DNA of 64,000 bases, from positions 1,302,001 to 1,366,000 of the forward strand of contig NZ_JADEKP010000001.1 in NCBI RefSeq assembly GCF_015234215.1. The letters run 5' to 3'. The translations under genes and the position numbers were made by a program. Each line of letters starts with the position of its first letter. Position 1 is the first letter of the stretch. The notes below the pieces were generated by a model. The model did not search any database. It saw only the letters and a list, made by a program, of their open reading frames with translations, and was not told the DNA's origin. This document shows, piece by piece, positions 8,131 to 17,276 of the stretch. The stretch comes from Clostridium chrysemydis. GTDB taxonomy: Bacteria; Bacillota; Clostridia; Clostridiales; Clostridiaceae.

Positions 8131-9120
8131 ATGAGTGGTATAATTAATGTGCTTATTTTAATAGTAGGATTTTTCTTTTTAATTAAGGGAGCTGATATTT
8201 TTGTAGATGGCTCTTCAAAGATTGCAAGAAAGATTGGTATACCGTCTGTTATAGTCGGGTTAACTATTGTATCTTTAGGAACTAGTGCGCCAGAACTTGC
8301 AGTTAGTTTAATTTCTTCTATTAATGGTAACAACGGTATTGCTGTTGGAAATGTTTTAGGTTCAAACATCTTTAATACTCTAGTAGTTCTAGGTGGAACT
8401 TCACTTGCAATGCCTTTAATAATTAAGAAAAAACTAGTAGGAAAAGATTATTTTGTAAATATATTAGTAATAATACTTTTATATATTTTAACTTTCGGCT
8501 TTATGTTTAGCGGAAAAGACGGCTTTTTAAGTAGAACTGATGGAATTATTTTATTAGTGTGCTGCTTAGCTTATCTTTTATTTTTAATTTTTAGTACTTT
8601 AAAAAATAAAAAATCTACCTCTATAACAGAAGGTGAAAGAAAAGAGTTATCTAGTATAAGAGTACTTCCAAACCTTTTCTTTGTAATACTTGGAGTAATC
8701 GGAATAGTTTTGGGTGGTAAGTTAGTTGTAGATTCTGCAACTAATATAGCTTTAAGTATAGGAATGAGCGAAAAGCTTGTAGGACTTACTATAGTAGCTA
8801 TAGGTACTTCCCTTCCTGAACTTGTAACTTCTATAGTTGCAGCACTTAAAGGCGAAACTGAAATCGCTATAGGTAATGTTTTAGGGTCTAATATCTTTAA
8901 TATACTTTTAATATTAGGTCTTTCTTCTGCTATAAGCCCTATAGCTGTTGCTGGAAATCTTTTTGTTGATATTATTTTCTTATTTGTTGTAACTCTTATA
9001 ATCGGAGTTTTAATATTTGCAAACAAGAAAACTGATATCAAAAAGCTAAATAGAAGTGAAGGAATCCTTCTTGTGTTATTTTACGTAGCATATTTAGCTT
9101 TTATAATAATTAGAAATTAA
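8131..9120 (+). CDS. CaCA-family calcium/sodium antiporter (YrbG-like)
   Basis: This 329-residue inner-membrane exchanger is expected to move Ca2+ out against Na+ (or K+/H+). It has about ten membrane segments and two inverted alpha-repeats with matching motifs: GTSAPELAVSLISSINGN with GNVLGSNIFNTLVVLG, and GTSLPELVTSIVAALKG with GNVLGSNIFNILLILG. The two acidic residues in the PEL motifs are the cation ligands of the family. The start ATG follows a GGGGG ribosome site. It lies 18 bases after the CsoR/CstR-like repressor, so the two are probably one transcript, ended by the hairpin at 9121-9143. Ion specificity cannot be read from the sequence. Confidence 0.92.
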   Translation: MSGIINVLILIVGFFFLIKGADIFVDGSSKIARKIGIPSVIVGLTIVSLGTSAPELAVSLISSINGNNGIAVGNVLGSNIFNTLVVLGGTSLAMPLIIKKKLVGKDYFVNILVIILLYILTFGFMFSGKDGFLSRTDGIILLVCCLAYLLFLIFSTLKNKKSTSITEGERKELSSIRVLPNLFFVILGVIGIVLGGKLVVDSATNIALSIGMSEKLVGLTIVAIGTSLPELVTSIVAALKGETEIAIGNVLGSNIFNILLILGLSSAISPIAVAGNLFVDIIFLFVVTLIIGVLIFANKKTDIKKLNRSEGILLVLFYVAYLAFIIIRN

Positions 9121-9143
9121 AAAAGTGCCTTTTTGGCACTTTT
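9121..9143 (+). terminator. Intrinsic terminator after the antiporter
   Basis: AAAAGTGCC and GGCACTTTT form a 9-bp stem with a T5 loop right after the stop codon. Confidence 0.85.
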
Positions 9144-9427
9144 CTTCTTTTAATCAATAATTCATAAATTATTAAATTTATTCACTTTTGAAAAACATAT
9201 CTTTATATAAAATAACTAAGTATTTTATATCTTCTAATACTTTTATCTAAGTTTTCATGTTATTTTATCAAAAATAATTTCTAAATTTTTCTAATTGATA
9301 ATCTTATTTAATTATCATAAACTTCAATTTATGTTCATCCTTTTATTTCCAATCTTTGTTATGATTTATTTGTAATTGTTTACAGATAATTGTAACTTTT
9401 ACAAATAAAATAAAAGGAGTGTTTTAG
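9144..9427. other. Promoter region of chitinase 1
   Basis: This long AT-rich leader has no supported gene. Its last 60 bases hold two TTGTAA/TTACAA-type palindromes and the ribosome site AAAGGAGTG, a layout repeated before chitinase 2. Confidence 0.6.
9370..9404 (+). promoter_or_regulatory. Paired TTGTAA...TTACAA operators upstream of chitinase 1
   Basis: 9390-9404 reads TTGTAA-CTT-TTACAA, a perfect 6-bp palindrome. 9370-9385 reads TTGTAATTGTTTACAG, which also resembles a CcpA cre box except that the central CG is TG. A related palindrome precedes chitinase 2, so a shared repressor or catabolite control is plausible. Confidence 0.45.
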
Positions 9428-11581
9428 ATGGCAAAAAGAGCCTTAAGAAAAAATATTAATATTTTCCTAGCATGTGCTGTTGTTACTACTGTTTTTGTAG
9501 GTGCAACTCCAGCTTTCGCTCTTTCTACTAGCAAAACAAATGATAATGCTTTAACTACACAAATGAAAAATCAAAAGAGAAACGTTATGTATTACGGAGA
9601 CTGGTCTATTTGGGGCGGTGAAAATAACTTTTATCCAAAAGATATTCCAGCTGACAAGTTAACTCACCTTAACTATGCTTTTATGGATTTTGATTCTAAT
9701 GGTAATTTAAAATTCACAGATAAAGGTGCAGCAGTTGAGGCTCCTGTAGGGATGGATGGTGTAACTTGGGGAGACGCTAACTCTGGTTTACTTTGCGCTT
9801 TCCAAGAGCTTAAAGAAAAAAATCCAAACCTAAAAATAGGTATATCTCTTGGAGGTTGGTCAAAATCAGGTGATTTTACTAGCGTTTCAAAAGACCCTCA
9901 AAAGACTAAGGCTTTCGTAGATAACGTTTTAAGCTTTATAAGATATACAAACATGGACTTTGTGGATTTAGATTGGGAATACCCTACTGCTGTCCGCGAG
10001 CCTGACCTTGTCGATAACCAAAACGATGAAGGTACTAAAAACTCAATCCCAGAAGATAAAGAAAACTATATTAAGCTTTTAAAAGCTTTTAGAGAAGGAC
10101 TTGATAAACAAGGAAAAGAACTTGATAAAACTTACGAACTATCAGTTGCACTTCCTGCACCTATAGCAAAAATCGATGCTGGTATAGATGTAAAAAATCT
10201 ATTTGATACAGTTGACTTTGCAAATATTATGACATACGACATGAGAGGTGCTTGGGACCCTATAACAGGTCATCAAACTGGACTTTACACAAACCCAAAT
10301 GACCCTTATAAAGGAAAAGGCCTTTCTGTTGATGAAAGTGTAAATTACTTAATTAAAAAAGGTGCTGACCCTTCTAAGATTGTTGTAGGTGCTGCTTACT
10401 ACTCTCGTGGGTGGGAAAAATCAACTGGAAAAGATGTAGATAAAAATAACCCTGGTTTGTTTAAAGATGTTTTAAAAGTTAATAAAGATGCAGACCAAAC
10501 CTTAACATCTGGTGCTAAAAACGGCTTCCCTTGTAAGTCTGGTGACGGAGGAAGACTTGGAGGGGTTTGGGCTTACAGAAATTTAGATAAGCTAAAAAAA
10601 GAATATCCAGGCCTTAAAGAATACTGGGATGATACTGCAAAAGCTCCTTATTTATACGATTCAGAATCAGGCGCATTTTTCACTTACGATAACGTAAAAT
10701 CTATAAAAGAAAAATGTAACTACGTAAACTCTAAAAACTTAGGAGGAATGATAGCTTGGATGTCATCTCAAGATGCACCTATAGATAATTCTTCTGTTAG
10801 AGGAGAACTTACTAACGCTTCAAAAGAAGGTTTATTTGGAAGTTCAAAACTTAAAGAATACGAAATCAAATATGATAATTTAGATTTAACTTGCACTATA
10901 AAACCTTTTAAAGAATCTTGGAGCGATAAAGGCGGCTACACTATAAGTATTAAAAACAACGAAAAAGCTGATGAAAAAGGTGAAGTTTTAGAATCAGTAG
11001 AAAAAACTGCTGAAACTATTAAAAACGCAAAAATTTATATAAAAACTGAAGGATTAGATATAAATTCTGGAGACTACACTGTAGGAAATATAACTCACAA
11101 AGATGGATATGCAGTTATAGATTTAGGTAGCATATACTCTGCAAAACTTATAGATAGAGGTGCAACTTACACTATGACTTTAAATACTTCAAAAGCACCT
11201 ACTGATTTAAGTTCATTAAAAGAAGTTTACTTAACTCAAAGGATAACAGAAAAAGGACCTGAGTTTGGAAAACAAATTTTATTTAAAGGAGCTAATACTT
11301 TAACTCCAACTAAACCAGAAACAAAACCAGAAGACTCTAATAAACCTACAGAGCCTTCAAAACCTACAAATGAAACTAACCAATCAGACCAAACTAAGCC
11401 TTCAAAACCAGAAGATCAAACTAAGCCTGAAACAAAGCCTAATTCTTCTAAAGATACTTACGTAAAGAATAAGGCTTATAATGGCGGAGAAACTACTATA
11501 TATAACGGCAAAACTTATAAAGCAGCTTGGTGGACTAACTCTATCCCAGGAAGCGATGAATCTTGGATTTTAATTAAATAA
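9428..11581 (+). CDS. Secreted GH18 chitinase 1 with C-terminal chitin-binding module
   Basis: This endo-acting chitinase hydrolyses beta-1,4-GlcNAc linkages by substrate-assisted catalysis. Its 717 residues contain a signal peptide (about 1-32, ending PAFA), a GH18 TIM barrel (about 50-470) with the SLGGWSKSG strand and the catalytic DxxDxDxE box in MDFVDLDWEYP, and a beta-rich module (about 475-625) shared with chitinase 2. These are followed by a Pro/Thr/Lys linker and a CBM5/12 chitin-binding module (about 680-717) with the AAWWT aromatic face. The protein is released to the medium. The catalytic domain is nearly the same as in chitinase 2, indicating tandem duplication, including the ribosome site and the signal-peptide start MAKRA. 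A terminator directly after the stop makes it monocistronic. Confidence 0.95.
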   Translation: MAKRALRKNINIFLACAVVTTVFVGATPAFALSTSKTNDNALTTQMKNQKRNVMYYGDWSIWGGENNFYPKDIPADKLTHLNYAFMDFDSNGNLKFTDKGAAVEAPVGMDGVTWGDANSGLLCAFQELKEKNPNLKIGISLGGWSKSGDFTSVSKDPQKTKAFVDNVLSFIRYTNMDFVDLDWEYPTAVREPDLVDNQNDEGTKNSIPEDKENYIKLLKAFREGLDKQGKELDKTYELSVALPAPIAKIDAGIDVKNLFDTVDFANIMTYDMRGAWDPITGHQTGLYTNPNDPYKGKGLSVDESVNYLIKKGADPSKIVVGAAYYSRGWEKSTGKDVDKNNPGLFKDVLKVNKDADQTLTSGAKNGFPCKSGDGGRLGGVWAYRNLDKLKKEYPGLKEYWDDTAKAPYLYDSESGAFFTYDNVKSIKEKCNYVNSKNLGGMIAWMSSQDAPIDNSSVRGELTNASKEGLFGSSKLKEYEIKYDNLDLTCTIKPFKESWSDKGGYTISIKNNEKADEKGEVLESVEKTAETIKNAKIYIKTEGLDINSGDYTVGNITHKDGYAVIDLGSIYSAKLIDRGATYTMTLNTSKAPTDLSSLKEVYLTQRITEKGPEFGKQILFKGANTLTPTKPETKPEDSNKPTEPSKPTNETNQSDQTKPSKPEDQTKPETKPNSSKDTYVKNKAYNGGETTIYNGKTYKAAWWTNSIPGSDESWILIK

Positions 11582-11585
11582 TTTT

Positions 11586-11620
11586 AAAAGGATGAGTAAA
11601 TTTTTATTACTCATCCTTTT
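11586..11620 (+). terminator. Intrinsic terminator of chitinase 1
   Basis: A perfect 14-bp stem, AAAAGGATGAGTAA with TTACTCATCCTTTT, is followed by a T-rich tract. Confidence 0.9.
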
Positions 11621-11943
11621 ATTTTTAAAGTGAATTTTTTATTAAACCCTATTTTATTTATGTTTAAAATCTATTTCTAAAACTCGAATTATAAATTATA
11701 CACCAAATTCCCTAACTTGTTATTTCTTTTAATTTCCTCAAATTTCACCAATGTAAAGGTATCCATTTAACTTAACATTATATAATTCTTAATTTTTATT
11801 TATTACTATTTTTTATGAATGTAAATCATTTTAAAATTTTCAAAAAATAATTTTCAGAAAATTCAAATAAATTGTAGACAAGCAATTTCTGTTATGCTAT
11901 ATTTTAATTGTAATTTACAAATTTTAGTAAAGGAGTGTTTTAT
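11621..11943. other. Leader region of the chitinase 2-3 operon
   Basis: AT-rich, with no gene seen. It carries the promoter (11875-11903) and palindrome (11908-11920) described separately. Confidence 0.6.
11875..11920 (+). promoter_or_regulatory. Promoter and operator of the chitinase 2-3 operon
   Basis: The -35 is TAGACA (11875-11880), the spacer is 17 bases, and the -10 is TATATT (11898-11903) with an extended TG. Five bases downstream is the palindrome TTGTAA-T-TTACAA (11908-11920), overlapping the expected start of transcription and matching the motif before chitinase 1. Confidence 0.6.
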
Positions 11944-14589
11944 ATGGCAAAGAGAGCCTTTAAGAAACATGTAAAAGTATTCATTGCATGCGCTACCTTA
12001 ACTTCTGTCTTAATCGGTAGCACTACTACTTTGGCACTACCTAACAGCACTACTAAAGATGGTAAATCAGTAGAACAAAAGCAAACACAAAAGAGAAATG
12101 TTATGTACTATGGAGATTGGTCTATCTGGGGAGGTGAAGAACAATTCTACCCTAAAGATATTCCAGCAGATCAATTAACTCACTTAAACTTTGCTTTTAT
12201 GGACTTTGATGCAAATGGTAACCTAATCTTTACTGATAAAGGTGCTGCAGTTGAAGCTCCAGTTGGAATGGATGGAGTTACTTGGGGAGATGCAAACGCT
12301 GGTCTTTTAGCAGCTTTTCAAGAACTTAAAGCAAAAAATCCAAACCTAAAAATCGGTATCTCACTTGGAGGTTGGTCAAAATCTGGTGATTTCTCAGAAG
12401 TTGCTGCAAGTCCTGAAAAAACTAAGAACTTAGTTAATAATGTTCTTAATTTTATAAGGTACACTAATATGGACTTTGTTGACTTAGACTGGGAATATCC
12501 TTGCTCTGTAAGAGCTGCAGATAAAGTTGATAACCAAAACGATGAAGGTACTCCAAACTCTAAACCAGAAGATAAAGCGAATTATATTAAACTATTACAA
12601 GCTTTTAGAACTGCTTTAGATACTCAAGAAAAGAGTCTAGGAAAAGAATATGAGTTATCAGTTGCACTTCCTGCACCTATAGCTAAAATTGATGAAGGAA
12701 TAGATGTTGACGCATTATTTAATGTTGTAGATTTTGCAAACATTATGACTTACGATATGAGAGGTGCTTGGGACCCAATCACAGGACATCAAACTGGACT
12801 TTATTCAAATCCTAATGACCCTTATAAAGGAAAAGGACTTTCTGTTGATGAAAGCGTAAATTATTTAATAAAAAAAGGAGCTGAGCCTGAAAAAATAGTT
12901 GTTGGTGCAGCTTATTATACTAGAGGATGGGAAAAATCTACTGGTGAAGACGTAGATAAAACTAACCCTGGTTTATTTAAAGAAGTTCAAAAGGTAAATC
13001 AAGATGCTGATAGAACTCCAACTTCTGGTGCTAACAACTACGCACCTGTAAAAGATGGAGATGGTGGTAGACGCGGAGGCGTTTGGCCTTACAGAAAATT
13101 AGCAGAACTTAAAAAAGCATATCCTGGACTTAAAGAATACTGGGATGACACTGCAAAAGCTCCTTACCTTTACGACTCTTCAACTGGCGCTTTCTTCACT
13201 TACGATAACGTTAAATCTATAGGAGAAAAAACTAACTACGTAAATCAAAAGAACTTAGGTGGAATGATAGCCTGGATGGCTTCTCAAGATGCGCCTATTA
13301 ATAATTCTACAGTTCGCGGAGAATTAACTACTGCAACTAAAAAAGGATTATACGGAGATGCCGCTCTACCTAAACATGAAATAGTTTACGAAGATTTAGA
13401 TATAACTTGTACTGTAACTACTTTTAAAGAGTCTTGGAGCGACAAAGGTGGTTATAACTTAACTATTAAAAATAATGAAAAGACTGATGAAAAAGGTGAA
13501 GTTTTACAGTCTGTAGAAAAAACAGCTGAAACTATAAAAAATGCAAAATTCTATATTAAAACTGACGGTTTAAAAATCACAGGTGGTGACTACAACACTA
13601 GTGGCATAACTTATGAAGGCGATTATGCTGTAATCGATTTAGGAAAAGTTTATTCAGGTAAACTTATAAATCAAGGCGCTTCATACACTATGCAACTTTC
13701 AACTGATGTAGCACCAAAAGATTTAACTAGCATCAAAGAGATTGCTATGTCTCAAAGAATAACTCAAAACGGACCTGAACTTTCTAAACAACTGCTATTT
13801 GGGAGTAACGCAAACGTAAATAGTAAACCTACTTTTCAAGGGATAAATAATTCAACTATATATTTAAATGACAGCTTTGATCCTTTAAAAGGAGTTACAG
13901 CATCTGATAAAGAAGACGGAGATTTAACTTCTAAAATAAAAGTTACAGGTTCTGTTGATAATTCAAAGCTTGGAGACTACACTATAACTTACTCTGTTAC
14001 TGATAGTAAAAATGAAACTACTACTCAAACTAGAGTAATATCAGTTAAAGAAGCTCCAAAACCTGAAGATAATAAACCAACATTAAGTGGAATTACTGAC
14101 CTAACTATAAAGTTAAACGGAAGCTTTGATCCAAATCTTGGCGTTAGTGCAAAAGATATTGAAGATGGAGATTTAACTTCTAAAATAAAGGTTACTGGTA
14201 CTGTCGATAACACAAAAGAGGGAAAATATACTTTAACTTACTCTGTAACTGATAGTCACGGAAATATAACTACAGCTTCAAGAGTTATAACTGTTATAAA
14301 AGACATCGTAAATAACACTTACGACAAAACTAAAGTTTATAATACAGGTGATATAGTAACTTATAACGGAAAGACATATAAAGCCGCTTGGTGGACTCAA
14401 GGAGAAATCCCAGGTTCTAGCGCTGTATGGCAAGAGGTAGTTACTCCCAGTGAAGATGGGAGCGTAAATTACGTTCCAGGGAAAGCATATAACGGAGGTG
14501 ATATAGTTAATTATAACGGAGCAAAATACAAAGCAGCTTGGTGGACAAATTCAGTTCCAGGTAGCGACTCTTCTTGGATCAAGCTTTAA
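11944..14589 (+). CDS. Secreted GH18 chitinase 2 with two Ig/cadherin-like repeats and two chitin-binding modules
   Basis: This 881-residue secreted chitinase has a signal peptide (about 1-32), a GH18 barrel (about 50-470) with SLGGWSKSG and catalytic MDFVDLDWEYP, and the same beta module as chitinase 1 (about 480-620). Two DUF5011/cadherin-like repeats of about 80 residues follow (each with LTSKIKVTG and YTITYSVTDS or YTLTYSVTDS), then two CBM5/12 chitin-binding modules with AAWWT. The architecture recalls ChiB of Clostridium paraputrificum, which has reiterated cadherin-like domains. I start at the ATG at 11944 (MAKRAFKKH) because AAAGGAGTG stands six bases before it. The GTG three codons upstream lies inside that ribosome site. 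Chitinase 3 follows after 45 bases in the same operon. Confidence 0.95.
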   Translation: MAKRAFKKHVKVFIACATLTSVLIGSTTTLALPNSTTKDGKSVEQKQTQKRNVMYYGDWSIWGGEEQFYPKDIPADQLTHLNFAFMDFDANGNLIFTDKGAAVEAPVGMDGVTWGDANAGLLAAFQELKAKNPNLKIGISLGGWSKSGDFSEVAASPEKTKNLVNNVLNFIRYTNMDFVDLDWEYPCSVRAADKVDNQNDEGTPNSKPEDKANYIKLLQAFRTALDTQEKSLGKEYELSVALPAPIAKIDEGIDVDALFNVVDFANIMTYDMRGAWDPITGHQTGLYSNPNDPYKGKGLSVDESVNYLIKKGAEPEKIVVGAAYYTRGWEKSTGEDVDKTNPGLFKEVQKVNQDADRTPTSGANNYAPVKDGDGGRRGGVWPYRKLAELKKAYPGLKEYWDDTAKAPYLYDSSTGAFFTYDNVKSIGEKTNYVNQKNLGGMIAWMASQDAPINNSTVRGELTTATKKGLYGDAALPKHEIVYEDLDITCTVTTFKESWSDKGGYNLTIKNNEKTDEKGEVLQSVEKTAETIKNAKFYIKTDGLKITGGDYNTSGITYEGDYAVIDLGKVYSGKLINQGASYTMQLSTDVAPKDLTSIKEIAMSQRITQNGPELSKQLLFGSNANVNSKPTFQGINNSTIYLNDSFDPLKGVTASDKEDGDLTSKIKVTGSVDNSKLGDYTITYSVTDSKNETTTQTRVISVKEAPKPEDNKPTLSGITDLTIKLNGSFDPNLGVSAKDIEDGDLTSKIKVTGTVDNTKEGKYTLTYSVTDSHGNITTASRVITVIKDIVNNTYDKTKVYNTGDIVTYNGKTYKAAWWTQGEIPGSSAVWQEVVTPSEDGSVNYVPGKAYNGGDIVNYNGAKYKAAWWTNSVPGSDSSWIKL

Positions 14590-14634
14590 AGATTTTAATT
14601 ATCTAAAATTAATTTAATAAAAGGGGGAATTAAA

Positions 14635-17091
14635 TTGGTCTTAAAGAAATTTTCTAGATTTTTTTCTGGTGCTGTAGTTGTTGCTATGACTTGCAGTATG
14701 CTATCTTCTCCAACTACTGCAAATGCTACTACTGAAACAAAGCCAACCGATGCAAAAATCGAAACAAAAGCTCAAACTACAGATTTAAACAGAAAGATTG
14801 TAGGTTACTTCCCAGAATGGGCTTACAAAAGTGAAGCCCAAGGTTATTTTGATGTAGCTGACTTACAATGGGAAGAATTAACTCACATTCAATACTCTTT
14901 CTGTATGGTAGATGAAAAAACTAATAAAATTACTTTTGGAGATAAGAAAGCTGCTATCGAAGAAACTTTCGAAGGGCATGAATTAACTCATAATGGCAAA
15001 AAAATAGAACTTGATAAAACTCTTCCATACAAAGGTCACTTTAACGTGATGCAAGTTATGAAAAAGCAATACCCTGATGTAAAGCTTTTAATGTCTGTTG
15101 GAGGTTGGGCTGGCTCTAGAGGCTTCTATACTATGATGGATACAGATGCTGGTATCGACACATTTACAAATTCTTGTGTAGATTTTATAAGACAATATGG
15201 ATTCGATGGAATCGATATAGACTTTGAATACCCTTCATCTACTCCAACTTGTGGAAACCCTGCTGATTCTGACGTATCAGAACCTAGAAGAGCTAAAATC
15301 AACGAAAGATATAACGTTATGATGAAAGAACTTAGAAAAAAATTAGATGCAGCTTCAAAGCAAGATGGTAAAAATTATTTATTAACTGCTGCTGTTACTG
15401 CTTCTTCTTGGGTTCTTGGCGGAGTTTCTGATAACTCTTACGCTAAAGAATTAGATTTTTTAAGTGTAATGTCATACGACTTCCACGGTGGTTGGAACGA
15501 GTTTGTTGAAAACTTAGCAAATATTTACCCAGACCCACAAGATACTGAAACTACAGGCATGCTTATGCCAACTTTAAATATGGACTGGGCTTACAGGTAC
15601 TATAGAGGTGTTCTTCCACCTGAAAAAATCCTTATGGGTATCCCTTACTACTCTCGTGGTTGGGAAAATGTAACTGGTGGAACAAACGGACTTCACGGTA
15701 AGAGTAAAACTCCAGCTTCAGGAAAATACAACGTTTGGGGTGATGACTTAAACGGTGATGGTGTTTTAGAACCTGCTGGTGCTAACCCTCTTTGGCATAT
15801 TTTAAACTTAGCTGATAAGGATTCAAACTTTAAAAAGTATTGGGATGATGCTGGAAAGGTACCTCACTACTGGCAAGACAACGAAAAAGTATTCTTATCT
15901 TTTGAGGATACTCAATCTATAAACGAAAGAGTTAAATATATTCAAGATAAAAACTTAGGTGGAGCTTTAATTTGGGTTATGAATGGTGACTACGGCGAAA
16001 ACCCTAATTACGTTCCAGGTTCAAACAAAGTAAACGAAGGTAAATATACTTTTGGTAATACTTTAACTAAGACTTTAAGAGATGGTTTAAATAAAATAGG
16101 TCCTTGCAAAGAAACTCTTACAGATGACAAGGTTTCAAGCCTTCCAAAAACTCCTGTAGATGTTACTTTAAAAGGAGTATATGACCACCCTAACTACACT
16201 TATTCATTAAAAATAACTAACCATTCAGATAAGAAAATTGATGGCGGTTGGACAGTAAGCTTTGACTTACCAAAATCTGCTGAATACAAATCTTCTTGGG
16301 GCGGAACTGCAACTGTTAAAAAAGGTACAGATTTCGATACTGTAACTATAACAGGTGGGGCTTGGCAAGGAATAGACCCAGGTGCTTCTATAGAAGTTCA
16401 AGGTATGATAGGTCTTTGCTTCTCTGGAGTTAGAAATATTACTTTTAACGGATGTAATCCAGTTGGTAAAAATGTTATTCCAAATCCAGATCCAGAACCT
16501 TCTAAAGATTTAAAAGTTCCAAGTATAGTTTCAGATGAAGCAAATTCAGCTGACGGTGCTTACACAGTAAATGCAACTATTCCAGCAAATAGTAATGCAA
16601 CTGACTATACTTTATATGAAAACGATATTTTAGTTAAACAAGGAAAAGTTGATGGAACAAGTGCAACTGAAACTAAAATCGATTATGCCGCAAAAGATAA
16701 GGTTAATGGAACTTACAACTATAAAATAGTTTTAACTAATGGAACTAAATCTACAGAAGCTAAAACTGCAGTAGTTGTAAAAATTGGAGAAGTTACTCCT
16801 CCAGAACCTTCAAAAGACACATATGATCCAAGCAAAATTTATAATACAGGTGATACTGTAATCTATAAAGGTATAACTTACAAAGCTAAATGGTGGACTA
16901 AAGGAGAAACTCCAGGTACTAGTGCAGCTTGGGAACAAGTTGTTACTCCAAATGGTGATGGAAGCGTAAATTACGTTCCAGGAAAGGCTTATAACGGAGG
17001 TGATGTTGTTTTATACAACGGGGTAAAGTATAAAGCTGCCTGGTGGACTAATTCAGTTCCAGGTAGCGATAGCTCATGGACTAAGTTATAA
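14635..17091 (+). CDS. Secreted GH18 chitinase 3 with CBM2-like, Fn3-like and two CBM5/12 modules
   Basis: This 818-residue secreted chitinase is of a different GH18 subtype from its neighbours. It has a signal peptide (about 1-32, ending ANA), a barrel (about 55-490) with MSVGGWAGSRGFY and the catalytic GFDGIDIDFEYPS, and a family-2-like carbohydrate-binding module (about 510-620, with GGWTVSFDLP and GGAWQGIDPG). An Fn3-like segment (about 640-725) and two CBM5/12 modules with AKWWT and AAWWT follow. The subtype recalls ChiA-type chitinases, which often act from the opposite chain end to ChiB types, so the set may be complementary. That is inference. The start is TTG at 14635, fixed by AAGGGGG and the signal peptide. 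It shares the transcript of chitinase 2. Confidence 0.95.
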   Translation: MVLKKFSRFFSGAVVVAMTCSMLSSPTTANATTETKPTDAKIETKAQTTDLNRKIVGYFPEWAYKSEAQGYFDVADLQWEELTHIQYSFCMVDEKTNKITFGDKKAAIEETFEGHELTHNGKKIELDKTLPYKGHFNVMQVMKKQYPDVKLLMSVGGWAGSRGFYTMMDTDAGIDTFTNSCVDFIRQYGFDGIDIDFEYPSSTPTCGNPADSDVSEPRRAKINERYNVMMKELRKKLDAASKQDGKNYLLTAAVTASSWVLGGVSDNSYAKELDFLSVMSYDFHGGWNEFVENLANIYPDPQDTETTGMLMPTLNMDWAYRYYRGVLPPEKILMGIPYYSRGWENVTGGTNGLHGKSKTPASGKYNVWGDDLNGDGVLEPAGANPLWHILNLADKDSNFKKYWDDAGKVPHYWQDNEKVFLSFEDTQSINERVKYIQDKNLGGALIWVMNGDYGENPNYVPGSNKVNEGKYTFGNTLTKTLRDGLNKIGPCKETLTDDKVSSLPKTPVDVTLKGVYDHPNYTYSLKITNHSDKKIDGGWTVSFDLPKSAEYKSSWGGTATVKKGTDFDTVTITGGAWQGIDPGASIEVQGMIGLCFSGVRNITFNGCNPVGKNVIPNPDPEPSKDLKVPSIVSDEANSADGAYTVNATIPANSNATDYTLYENDILVKQGKVDGTSATETKIDYAAKDKVNGTYNYKIVLTNGTKSTEAKTAVVVKIGEVTPPEPSKDTYDPSKIYNTGDTVIYKGITYKAKWWTKGETPGTSAAWEQVVTPNGDGSVNYVPGKAYNGGDVVLYNGVKYKAAWWTNSVPGSDSSWTKL

Positions 17092-17105
17092 AATCTAACT
17101 TAATT

Positions 17106-17146
17106 AAAAGAGGATGAAATCAAAATTGATTCCATCCTCTTCTTTA
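17106..17146. terminator. Hairpin terminator between chitinase 3 and the nadE operon
   Basis: AGAGGATGAAATCA (17109-17122) pairs with TGATTCCATCCTCT (17127-17140) at 13 of 14 positions with a 4-base loop. It lies between convergent genes and probably serves chitinase 3. The T-run is short. Confidence 0.75.
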
Positions 17147-17275
17147 ATTTATTTTAGCGTATTTGTGTCCGCATTCATCACACTTATAGTATTTCTTACC
17201 ATATACGTTGTTGTCGTATGCATTTTTGTCTTCATGCATCTCACTTCCACAAATAGGGCAAATTACTTTTTCCAT
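17144..17275 (-). CDS. 43-residue zinc-ribbon protein coupled to nadE
   Basis: On the minus strand an ATG at 17275, one base after the nadE stop, opens a 43-codon frame. It begins MEKVICPICGSEMHEDKNAY and ends KYYKCDECGHKYAKIN. The two CxxC pairs (CPIC and CDEC) are a rubredoxin-knuckle zinc ribbon. Such small ribbons bind Zn2+ and often have protein- or nucleic-acid-binding roles, but no function can be assigned. The near-overlap of stop and start means it is translationally coupled to NAD synthetase, since I see only a weak ribosome site of its own. It is the last gene of the NAD operon. Confidence 0.75.
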   Translation of the reverse strand: MEKVICPICGSEMHEDKNAYDNNVYGKKYYKCDECGHKYAKIN

Positions 17276-17276
17276 C

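Noticed and set aside
8571-9041. Minus-strand frame opposite the CaCA antiporter
   Set aside because: Antisense shadow; the plus strand encodes both alpha-repeats of the antiporter.
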